5,119 bases of DNA. Origin: Hyphomicrobiales bacterium. GTDB taxonomy: Bacteria; Pseudomonadota; Alphaproteobacteria; Rhizobiales; Beijerinckiaceae. The stretch is from contig JAATEW010000108.1 in NCBI GenBank assembly GCA_015655535.1, positions 1-5,119 of the forward strand. Direction: 5' to 3'. Within the stretch, counting starts at the first letter, position 1. The number at the start of each line of letters is the position of its first letter. The notes under the pieces were generated by a model that was not told the origin of the DNA, did not search any database, and saw only the letters and a list, made by a program, of their open reading frames with translations. Shown here in pieces: positions 1-5,119 of this stretch. The position numbers were made by a program, and so were the translations under genes.

Positions 1-570
1 GGGATCGAGCCAGACGCGCAGCGATCGCTCCGTCGAAAAGAGCGTGGCACGGCCGACGCCGGGGATGCGCCTGATCTCGCCCAGAACGTTGCGGACCATG
101 AAGTCGCCGAGGCCGACCTCGTTGAGACTGCCGTCGGTGGACCGCAAGGTCACGATTTGCAGCACGGCGGCGGAAGCCTCCTCGACGAGGATGCCTTGCT
201 GAAGAACGGCGCGCGGCAGGCGCGCTTCGATGCGCTTGATCCGGTTTTGCACGTCGACAGAGGCCATGCCGATATCGGTGCCGGGTTTGAAATTCGCGGT
301 AATGTCGACTTGCCCGAGCGAGTCGCTGGTCGATTCGAAATTCAAAATGCCGGAGGCGCCGTTCAGCTCTTCTTCGATCAGACGTGTGACGCTGTTATAG
401 AGATTCTGCGGCGTCGCGCCGGGATAGCTCGTGCTGATCGAGATCGACGGCGGCGCGATGATCGGATATTGCGCGACCGGCAGGAGCGGAATGGCAATCG
501 CGCCGATCAAGCAGATCAGAAGCGCGATCACGGTCGCGAAAATCGGCCTGTCGATGAAGAAGCTCGGCAT
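1..570 (-). CDS. RND multidrug efflux permease (HAE-1, AcrB/MexB type), N-terminal part
   Basis: Inner-membrane proton-driven pump subunit that would take substrates from the periplasm or membrane and pass them through the adaptor to an outer-membrane channel. Only the first 190 codons are present; family members have about 1,040 residues. The start ATG (568-570) is preceded on the minus strand by AGAGGA, 4 bases away. The protein opens MPSFFIDRPIFATVIALL, the classic HAE-1 N-terminus. Transmembrane helix 1 spans about residues 9-30, followed by PVAQYPIIAPP and SYPGA (about 31-52). The start of the periplasmic porter domain follows, with TSDSLGQVDI, KPGTDI and VQNRI at about 81-111 and a final RVWLDP that aligns with RIWMNP of AcrB as I remember it. 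It lies downstream of the adaptor gene on the same strand, after a 226-base gap. The family call is firm; the substrate cannot be told from this part. Confidence 0.96.
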   Translation of the reverse strand, partial: MPSFFIDRPIFATVIALLICLIGAIAIPLLPVAQYPIIAPPSISISTSYPGATPQNLYNSVTRLIEEELNGASGILNFESTSDSLGQVDITANFKPGTDIGMASVDVQNRIKRIEARLPRAVLQQGILVEEASAAVLQIVTLRSTDGSLNEVGLGDFMVRNVLGEIRRIPGVGRATLFSTERSLRVWLDP

Positions 571-615
571 CTAATCCTCTGTGGTCTGTACCTGATTAAG
601 CGAGGGCTTTCCGAT

Positions 616-675
616 CCCTCATCCTGAGGTGCGAGCATGTAAATCTCAGATTTGCATGCGAGCCTCGAAGGACGA
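616..675. repeat. Palindromic dispersed repeat, unit A
   Basis: The left arm is CCCTCATCCTGAGG (616-629) and the right arm CCTCGAAGGACGA (663-675). TCATCCT and AGGACGA pair with one mismatch. The centre is an AT-richer hairpin, GCATGTAAATC (635-645) against GATTTGCATGC (649-659), with a 3-base loop and one T-G pair. The form matches a dispersed intergenic repeat I remember from Hyphomicrobiales (CTCATCCTGAGG...TCTCGAAGGATGAG). It lies in the efflux operon gap, just upstream of the permease start. Confidence 0.8.
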
Positions 676-698
676 AAGATCGTCATCCTACCTTTGAG

Positions 699-784
699 CT
701 CCAACCCTCGATCCTTCGAGACGCTTGCCATAGTCCGTCGTTTCCGCCGGGCCTATGGCAAGCCCCTCAGGATGAGGGTTGGAG
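699..784. repeat. Palindromic dispersed repeat, unit B (86-base hairpin)
   Basis: This is a long imperfect hairpin. CTCCAACCCTC (699-709) pairs perfectly with GAGGGTTGGAG (774-784). ATCCT (711-715) pairs with AGGAT (769-773), and GCTTGCCATAG (723-733) pairs perfectly with CTATGGCAAGC (753-763), leaving a loop at 734-752. It is the same family as unit A but in the opposite orientation: its 765-778 is the exact reverse complement of 616-629, and its 712-720 that of 664-672. In the efflux mRNA the stem begins 12 bases after the adaptor stop codon. There is no following run of T on the minus strand, so it is not a standard intrinsic terminator. Confidence 0.85.
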
Positions 785-796
785 GAGTAACCGGCC

Positions 797-1990
797 CTAG
801 CGGAGAACGGACGCCTGATCGTTGTTGCCTGGCGTGCGTGAATCCGCTTCGGTCCAGGGCTTCGGATCGACAAGATCGCCCGGGGCGAATTTCTGAAATC
901 CATCGACGACGACGCGTTCGCCGGCCTTGAGCCCGTCGAGAACCAGCCATTGGCCATCCTGCATGGAGCCGGTGCGAATGCGCCGCAGCGAGGCCGTGCC
1001 GTCCTCCGCAACAACGAAAACTTTCGCGGCGCCGCCCGCGTCGCGCTGCACCGCTTGCTGCGGGATCGCGATCGCGTCGCTATCTATGCCCTGCTCGATC
1101 CGGACGCGCACATACATGCCGGGCAGTAGCTCGCGTTTCGGATTGGCGAATTCGCCGCGCAAGGTCACCTGGCCGGTTTCGGCATCGACCTTGGCCTCGG
1201 AAAACAGAAGTTTGCCGGGCAGCGAATAAGCAGTGCCGTCGTCGAAGATGAGACGCACCTTCGCAACATCCGCTGCGATCCGTTCGAGATCGCCACGCTC
1301 CAGCGCGCGGCGCATCTTGTTGAGCTCGCCGACGGATTGCGTGAAATCCGCATAGATCGGATCGAGCTGCTGGATCTTGGCGAGGCTCGCCGTATCGTTT
1401 TGCACGACAAGCGCGCCTTCGCTGACGATGGCGGCGCCGATGCGTCCGCCGATCGGCGCGCGGATCGTCGTGTAATCGAGGTTCAATTTCGCGCGGTCGA
1501 CATCGGCCTTGCGGGCGGCGACATCGGCTTCGGTTTCGCGCATGCTCGCGACCGCTTTTTCATGTTCGGCCTTGGAGGCGATGCGCTGGGAGGCCAGCGT
1601 CGCGACGCGCTGCTCGTGCTGCTTGGCGAGTTCGAGACTTGCTTCGGCTTTCGCAAGCGCGGCTTCGTTCGACTGCAGCTCGATTTCGAAAGGCCTGCGA
1701 TCGATCTGATAGAGCGCTTCATTGGCTTTGACGTCGCTGCCCTGGTGAAACAGGCGCTCGGTCAGGATGCCCGAGACGCGCGGCCGGACGTCGGCGACGC
1801 GCATGGACGCAATTCGGCCCGGCAATTCATGGGTGATGGTGCGCGGGTGCTCCTGCACGGTGACAATCCCGACTTCGGGCGTTTTCTTGTCTTCCGATGC
1901 GGCGGCGGGGCTGGGCTCATCGCAGCCGGAAACAAGCAAAGCCATGCCCAGCGCGGCCGCGGGCAGCAATTTTGCGTAAAATTTAAGCAT
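797..1990 (-). CDS. RND efflux periplasmic adaptor (membrane fusion protein), lipoprotein
   Basis: Adaptor of the HlyD/AcrA/MexA family. It bridges the inner-membrane RND permease and an outer-membrane channel in the periplasm. The 397 residues are about the usual length. The N-terminus is a lipoprotein signal: MLKFYAKLLPAAALGMALLVSGC, with lipobox LVSG and the lipidated Cys at residue 23. A barrel-sandwich (lipoyl-like) half follows at about 63-100 (RVSGILTERLF, QGSDVKANEALYQID). An alpha-helical hairpin rich in A, E and K runs over about 103-170. The second sandwich half is at 172-205 (LDYTTIRAPIGGRIG). The beta-barrel is at about 210-300, ending ELLPGMYVRVRIEQG, and the membrane-proximal domain at about 305-375 (IPQQAVQRD, GLKAGERVVVDG). 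AGAGGG stands 3 bases before the ATG. The permease gene follows on the same strand, so the pair form an efflux operon. The exact subfamily is not resolved. Confidence 0.96.
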   Translation of the reverse strand: MLKFYAKLLPAAALGMALLVSGCDEPSPAAASEDKKTPEVGIVTVQEHPRTITHELPGRIASMRVADVRPRVSGILTERLFHQGSDVKANEALYQIDRRPFEIELQSNEAALAKAEASLELAKQHEQRVATLASQRIASKAEHEKAVASMRETEADVAARKADVDRAKLNLDYTTIRAPIGGRIGAAIVSEGALVVQNDTASLAKIQQLDPIYADFTQSVGELNKMRRALERGDLERIAADVAKVRLIFDDGTAYSLPGKLLFSEAKVDAETGQVTLRGEFANPKRELLPGMYVRVRIEQGIDSDAIAIPQQAVQRDAGGAAKVFVVAEDGTASLRRIRTGSMQDGQWLVLDGLKAGERVVVDGFQKFAPGDLVDPKPWTEADSRTPGNNDQASVLR

Positions 1991-2027
1991 TCGCCCTCTG
2001 AGTCAAAAATCGCACTGCGGGTGAATT

Positions 2028-2099
2028 TGTTCATCCACCATTCATGTTCAAGATAGGTGCGCTCCAAACGGGGCATTAGTTTGATGAACAGAGCCTGTT
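2028..2099. promoter_or_regulatory. Candidate operator cluster upstream of the efflux operon
   Basis: TGTTCATC at 2028-2035 and its exact reverse complement GATGAACA at 2083-2090 flank a second direct TGTTCA at 2045-2050. The right member overlaps a short palindrome, AACAG-AGC-CTGTT (2087-2099). The cluster is 38-110 bases upstream of the adaptor ATG, where a TetR-, MarR- or LysR-type efflux regulator could bind. No such regulator gene is in the window. The half-sites are seen directly; the regulatory role is inference and could be chance. Confidence 0.25.
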
Positions 2100-2161
2100 G
2101 CCGCTCTTGGAGACCTTTCGTGCGGCCGGACATTAAAAATCGGCAATGGACCGAAGAAAGC

Positions 2162-2208
2162 CCTCATGCCGAGGAGCTGCTGCAAGCGGCGTCTCGAAGC
2201 ATCAAAGG
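2162..2208. repeat. Degenerate palindromic repeat, unit C
   Basis: Same family as units A and B, in the orientation of A. The left arm CCTCATGCCGAGGAGC corresponds to CCTCATCCTGAGG of A. The right part GCGTCTCGAAG (2189-2199) is the exact reverse complement of 714-724 in unit B, and both copies carry GCAAGC just before it. The arms still pair in part (TCATGC against GCATCA). It lies inside the spurious open frame upstream of the TPR/protease-like gene. Confidence 0.65.
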
Positions 2209-2232
2209 CCTTCTTCGGCTTCGGTTTTTTCA

Positions 2233-2277
2233 GCCTTCATCCCGAAGCGTGTCGGGAGCCTGTCTCGAAAGATGAAT
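2233..2277. repeat. Degenerate palindromic repeat, unit D
   Basis: A second copy 24 bases after unit C, in the same orientation. TTCATC (2236-2241) pairs with GATGAA (2271-2276), and the right arm GTCTCGAAAGATGAA (2262-2276) matches the family right arm (GTCTCGAAGGAT in unit B) with one change. The interior (CCGAAGCG...GGGAGCC) has diverged. Confidence 0.5.
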
Positions 2278-2352
2278 AAGCGAGACCTCTTATCGGCCGA
2301 TTGGAGGCCCGAAGTTTCCGATCTCACGCACGATGCACAACAGCCTCAAAGG

Positions 2353-2376
2353 CGTCATCCGGGCTTGAGCCGGGCA
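2353..2376. repeat. Possible short dispersed repeat of a second family
   Basis: The sequence CGTCATCCGGGCTTGAGCCGGGCA contains CCGGGCT (2359-2365) against AGCCGGG (2368-2374), pairing with one mismatch. It resembles the GTCATCCCGGGCTTGACCCGGG-type intergenic repeats I remember from many alphaproteobacteria. Only one copy is present, so the call rests on resemblance alone. Confidence 0.35.
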
Positions 2377-2493
2377 TGGACATTTTTACCGCGGCTGATA
2401 TGTCCGATCTCAACCTTTAGATTGGTAGGGTGGGCATCACGTCTACCGATACGAGAATTTAAGCTATTCATTTGGTTCATTGCGGACACGTTG

Positions 2494-3666
2494 ATGAGCG
2501 CAGATCGCGAAAAAACCTCTGCTCCTTACGAAGTCGAAGACGGAGGGCACTATTGGCTTTTGTTGTTTTGCGCGGGACTGGGCATCATTTCGCTTGTTGG
2601 TGCAGGCTATGTCCTGACATTCGGCTATGATCTTGGTGCGCTCTCAAGTAAAAAAGAGATCGTCACAGGCAGCAGGGGTGTGAGGCCCGACTTCTCGGCT
2701 TTCTACAGAATGCATGCGATCGACCCGATCGATCCGGACCTGCTGGATAAAACCGTCACCGATAACTTGCTTTTACTTGAGAAGAACCCTTGCGACTGGC
2801 CCGCGGTCGAGGCAGCGGGAACCGCATTATTCAAGAAAAACGCGAGGCGCGAAGCAGCCAATGTCTATTTGGGCTTTTCGCAATCCTGCCCATCGGATGG
2901 GTCGGCCGAACGGGTCGCGGCGGCCTTATTCTACAACATCAAAGATTTCGAGAAGGCCCGCGCGCTTTCCACAAGCCTGACAACCCGTTTTCCCGGCGAA
3001 GCGACCGATTGGTTTCAAAAAGGCTTGGCAGAACAAGGTCTCGGCATGACCGATAGGGCCGTGCAAAGTTTCGCGAATACCATTTCGCTCTCCGACAATC
3101 AGAAAATGCTCGGCGAGCAGGTCTTTACAGGTTTCAGCGCGGTTTACGCGCAAGCCGGCCGTTTCTGCGAAGCGATGACACCCATATCGACCTATGTGTC
3201 CCTCGACCCTGCCCGCCGCGATACGCCACGGACGCGCGCGATGCTGGAGAACCTGTCGCAACAAGGAAACTGTACGTCTTACGCGACGGGAACAGATAGT
3301 TTTCCTGTGCTCAATCTGGGCTTTATCTCCGTGAAAGCGCAGATCAACGGTGTCGCCGGCACATTTGTCGTCGAGACGGGCGCGACCTTCGTTTCCTTGA
3401 ATCAAGATTTCGCGGAACGTGCGAAGATATCCGGCGGCGACGAAGAAATGTTTTTCACGGCCAATGGAGAAACCGCCGGCCAAATGGCGAAAGCAAGCAC
3501 CATCAAACTCGGCAAACTGCAAGCCAACGATGTTCCTTTGGTCATATTGTCGAAAGTCACGAAAGGATTTGATGGACTGCTTGGCCGGTCGTTCCTCTCC
3601 CGCTTCGAGATGACGGTGACGGGAAGCCGCTTGACATTGGCGACGAGGACGCCGGCGGCGCCGTAA
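2494..3666 (+). CDS. Membrane-anchored TPR protein with C-terminal retropepsin-like aspartic protease domain (catalytic Asp replaced by Glu)
   Basis: 390 residues from ATG 2494. A short charged cytoplasmic N-terminus is followed by one transmembrane helix (about 20-43, WLLLFCAGLGIISLVGAGYV), so the rest should be periplasmic. Residues about 75-260 are helical and TPR-like (AANVYLGFSQ, DFEKARALS, DWFQKGLAEQGLGMTDRAVQ), with cysteines at 100, 132, 225 and 260. Residues about 278-385 resemble the retroviral-type clan AA protease fold: FVVETGATFVSL at 291-302 stands where the family has D-T/S-G-A, then TANGETAG (flap region), LGKLQANDVPLVIL and GLLGRSFLSRF. Residue 294 is Glu (GAG, 3373-3375), so peptidase activity is doubtful. 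The frame stays open back to 2146, but that stretch holds repeats and would put 116 odd residues before a good N-terminus. No strong Shine-Dalgarno precedes 2494; TTG at 2491 is an alternative start. It is divergent from the efflux operon and its substrate is unknown. Confidence 0.85.
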   Translation: MSADREKTSAPYEVEDGGHYWLLLFCAGLGIISLVGAGYVLTFGYDLGALSSKKEIVTGSRGVRPDFSAFYRMHAIDPIDPDLLDKTVTDNLLLLEKNPCDWPAVEAAGTALFKKNARREAANVYLGFSQSCPSDGSAERVAAALFYNIKDFEKARALSTSLTTRFPGEATDWFQKGLAEQGLGMTDRAVQSFANTISLSDNQKMLGEQVFTGFSAVYAQAGRFCEAMTPISTYVSLDPARRDTPRTRAMLENLSQQGNCTSYATGTDSFPVLNLGFISVKAQINGVAGTFVVETGATFVSLNQDFAERAKISGGDEEMFFTANGETAGQMAKASTIKLGKLQANDVPLVILSKVTKGFDGLLGRSFLSRFEMTVTGSRLTLATRTPAAP

Positions 3667-3926
3667 ATCTCCGGCTTTTCGCCGCGGATCCGCGCCGCAG
3701 GATGGGCCTAACAGCGCGCTGAATCATGAACTCATAAACAGGGCAGGTGAACCCTCTCCCAGAGGGAGAGGGTGGCGCCGAAGGCGCCGGGTGAGGGGTT
3801 ACAATCTCATCCGGATGGGCGGTAACCCCTCATCCGCCTCGCTACGCTCGACACCTTCTCCTATAGGGAGAAGGAAACGCCTCCAACCTTTGAGGATCAG
3901 ATCGCCCCGCTTTATGAGTCGATGTC
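3667..3926. other. Convergent intergenic region of 260 bases
   Basis: This lies between the stop codons of the TPR/protease-like gene and the YgiQ-family gene, which face each other. It contains a perfect 12-base palindrome CGCGGATCCGCG (3683-3694), 16 bases after the first stop, with no loop and no run of T. The compound repeat at 3751-3874 follows. No classical intrinsic terminator with a T-tract is visible for either gene, and no credible small gene was seen. Confidence 0.7.
3751..3874. repeat. Compound intergenic repeat with successive hairpins
   Basis: Four stems follow one another. ACCCTCTCCC (3751-3760) pairs with GGGAGAGGGT (3764-3773). GGCGCC (3774-3779) pairs with GGCGCC (3783-3788). 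GAGGGGTTAC (3793-3802) pairs with GTAACCCCTC (3822-3831), its loop containing the palindrome CATCCGGATG (3808-3817). CCTTCTCC (3854-3861) pairs with GGAGAAGG (3867-3874). The composition matches a widespread alphaproteobacterial intergenic repeat as I remember it. Between convergent genes it may help stop or protect transcripts from both sides; that role is inference. Confidence 0.85.
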
Positions 3927-5119
3927 CTAAATGACGCCCTTGGTCAAAAACCTCTGCGCTTTATGCTTGCGGCCGGTGCGCAACCCCTCTCCGCCGCTCG
4001 CTCCCGTCCCCACTGGTTGCGTGACGGGAATAAGCTGATGCTTGCCCGGACCGATGAGGTCGGCACGGCCCATCTGTTTCAGAGCATCGCGCAGCAGCGG
4101 CCAATTTTCCGGGTCGTGATAGCGCAAGAACGCCTTGTGCAATCGGCGTTGCCGCAGGCCTTTGACCACTTCGACCTGTTCCGATGCGCCGCGCCGTACC
4201 GGCCGCAAAGGATTGACGCCGGAATGATACATTGCCGCCGACAGCGACATCGGCGAGGGCAGGAATGTCTGCACCTGATCGGCGCGATATTTATTGCGCT
4301 TCAGCCACAAAGCCAGATTCATCATATCGGCATCGGTCGTGCCCGGATGCGCCGCGATGAAATAAGGAATGAGGAAATATTTCTTGTCGGCCGCTTGTAC
4401 GGCCTGCTCGAAAATCTGCTTGAAGCGGTCGTAAGTGCCGATGCCCGGCTTCAGCATCTTCGAGAGCGGTCCCTCTTCGGTATGTTCGGGTGCGATCTTC
4501 AGATAGCCGCCGACATGATGGGCTACGAGGTCGCGAATATAGGCCGGGCTCTTGATGGCGAGATCATAGCGCACGCCTGAGGCCACCATCACCTTCTTGA
4601 CGCCCTGGACCTGCCGCACGGCGCGATAAAGTTCGATGAGCTTGTCGTGGCTCGTATCGAGGTTCTTGCAAATGTCGGGATAGACGCAGGCCGGACGCCG
4701 GCAGAGCGCCTCGGTCTCTTTGTCCTTGCAGGCCATGCGATACATATTGGCGGTCGGCCCGCCGATATCCGAAATGATGCCGGTAAAGCCCGGCGTCTTG
4801 TCGCGCACCGCCGCGATCTCTTTGACGATCGACTCCTGCGAGCGGCTTTGAATGATGCGGCCTTCATGCTCGGTGATCGAGCAAAAGGAGCAGCCGCCGA
4901 AACAGCCGCGCATGATGGTCACAGAAAAGCGGATCATCTCCCATGCGGGGATCTTCGCCTCGCCATAGGCCGGATGCGGCGCCCGCGCATAAGGCAGATC
5001 GTAAACGGCATCCATCTCCGCCGTCGTCAGCGGGATGGGCGGCGGCGTCAGCCAGAGTTCTCGTGTGCCGTGGCGCTGCACGAGTGCGCGTGCATTGCCG
5101 GGATTGCTCTCGCGGTGAA
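3927..5119 (-). CDS. ygiQ: YgiQ-family radical SAM protein, N-terminus beyond the window
   Basis: A cytoplasmic radical SAM enzyme of the YgiQ (UPF0313) family; I know of no established reaction. The frame is open to the right edge and begins HRESNPGNARALVQRHG. The GTG at 5079-5081 is therefore internal: that stretch matches family sequence before NPPPIPL, and the true start lies outside. Counting from that GTG, the 4Fe-4S/SAM motif CxxxCxxC is at 60-67 (RGCFGGCSFCSITEHEGRIIQSRS). Then come GFTGIISDIGGPTANMYR (98-115), a four-Cys segment (118, 127, 132, 138), GGYLKIAPEHTEEGPLSKMLKPG (191-213), IPYFIAAHPGT (238-248) and QRRLHKAFLRYHDPENWPLLRDAL (311-334) of the C-terminal DUF3362-type region. 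The end is a short basic tail, KHKAQRFLTKGVI. The motifs match E. coli YgiQ as I recall it. It is a lone gene here, convergent with the TPR/protease-like gene. Confidence 0.95.
   Translation of the reverse strand, partial: HRESNPGNARALVQRHGTRELWLTPPPIPLTTAEMDAVYDLPYARAPHPAYGEAKIPAWEMIRFSVTIMRGCFGGCSFCSITEHEGRIIQSRSQESIVKEIAAVRDKTPGFTGIISDIGGPTANMYRMACKDKETEALCRRPACVYPDICKNLDTSHDKLIELYRAVRQVQGVKKVMVASGVRYDLAIKSPAYIRDLVAHHVGGYLKIAPEHTEEGPLSKMLKPGIGTYDRFKQIFEQAVQAADKKYFLIPYFIAAHPGTTDADMMNLALWLKRNKYRADQVQTFLPSPMSLSAAMYHSGVNPLRPVRRGASEQVEVVKGLRQRRLHKAFLRYHDPENWPLLRDALKQMGRADLIGPGKHQLIPVTQPVGTGASGGEGLRTGRKHKAQRFLTKGVI

Larger units (their letters stand above)
1991..2493. other. Divergent intergenic region of 503 bases
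   Basis: This lies between the adaptor start (minus strand) and the TPR/protease-like start (plus strand). It should carry both promoters, but no convincing -35/-10 pair stands out on either strand. The weak candidates are TTGGAG at 2110-2115, with an AT-rich ACATTAAAAAT downstream, for the plus strand, and TTGAAC (reverse complement of 2046-2051) for the minus strand. It also holds a cluster of TGTTCA-like half-sites and degenerate palindromic repeats, described separately. An open frame continuous with the downstream gene reaches back to 2146, but its translation is Arg/Ser/Pro-rich, runs through the repeats and looks non-coding. Confidence 0.75.

Noticed and set aside
157..627. Plus-strand open frame of 156 residues
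   Set aside because: It is antisense to the clearly recognisable RND permease; its translation is Arg/Asp-rich with no family features.
699..784. Unit B as a riboswitch or standard terminator
   Set aside because: It lies after a stop codon inside an operon, is related to dispersed repeats elsewhere in the window, and lacks a T-tract.
1337..2056. Plus-strand open frame of 239 residues
   Set aside because: It is a shadow of the adaptor gene on the other strand, caused by GC-rich codon use; the minus-strand protein has a lipobox and all adaptor domains.
1762..2133. Minus-strand open frame of 123 residues crossing the adaptor start
   Set aside because: It overlaps the adaptor in another frame and has no recognisable domain.
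2057..2275. Small plus-strand open frame of 72 residues upstream of the TPR/protease-like gene
   Set aside because: Its second half is translated repeat (unit C and part of D); there is no ribosome binding site or family feature.
2926..3522. Minus-strand open frame of 198 residues
   Set aside because: It is antisense to the TPR/protease-like gene, whose transmembrane, TPR and protease-like segments are coherent.
3683..3694. CGCGGATCCGCG palindrome as an intrinsic terminator
   Set aside because: It has no loop of workable size and no T-run after it; it is more likely a chance palindrome or part of a repeat.
3963..4580. Plus-strand open frame of 205 residues
   Set aside because: It is antisense to the YgiQ-family gene, which is recognisable along its whole length.
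5079..5081. GTG as the start codon of the YgiQ-family gene
   Set aside because: The frame continues to the window edge with family-like sequence (SNPGNARALVQRHG), so the true start is outside.

Overview
The window looks like ordinary chromosomal DNA of an alphaproteobacterium, probably of the order Hyphomicrobiales (Rhizobiales). The grounds are the GC-rich coding style, the protein relationships, and two kinds of dispersed palindromic repeat that I remember as common between genes in that order. The genus is not resolved. No RNA gene, CRISPR array, insertion sequence, integrase or prophage gene was seen.

Layout. (1) Positions 1-1990, minus strand: an RND-type multidrug efflux operon. A lipoprotein periplasmic adaptor (797-1990) is followed by the first 190 codons of the inner-membrane RND permease (1-570), which runs off the left edge. 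The two genes are separated by 226 bases filled with two inverted palindromic repeat units, an unusually long gap for such a pair. No outer-membrane channel gene or local regulator is inside the window. (2) Positions 1991-2493: a 503-base divergent intergenic region. It should hold the efflux promoter, a candidate operator of repeated TGTTCA-type half-sites, and two degenerate copies of the same repeat family. (3) Positions 2494-3666, plus strand: a membrane-anchored TPR protein with a C-terminal retropepsin-like domain, whose catalytic Asp position reads Glu. (4) Positions 3667-3926: a convergent intergenic region carrying a compound repeat of several hairpins. (5) Positions 3927-5119, minus strand: most of a YgiQ-family radical SAM protein, whose N-terminus lies beyond the right edge.

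How the genes relate. The adaptor and permease would work together as two parts of a tripartite drug or toxic-compound exporter. The TPR/protease-like protein and the YgiQ protein are separate units with no evident functional tie to the pump. The most notable points are the repeat-filled gap inside the efflux operon, the D-to-E change in the protease-like motif, and related repeat copies whose differences partly keep base pairing. I see no strong case for a wholly new system here.
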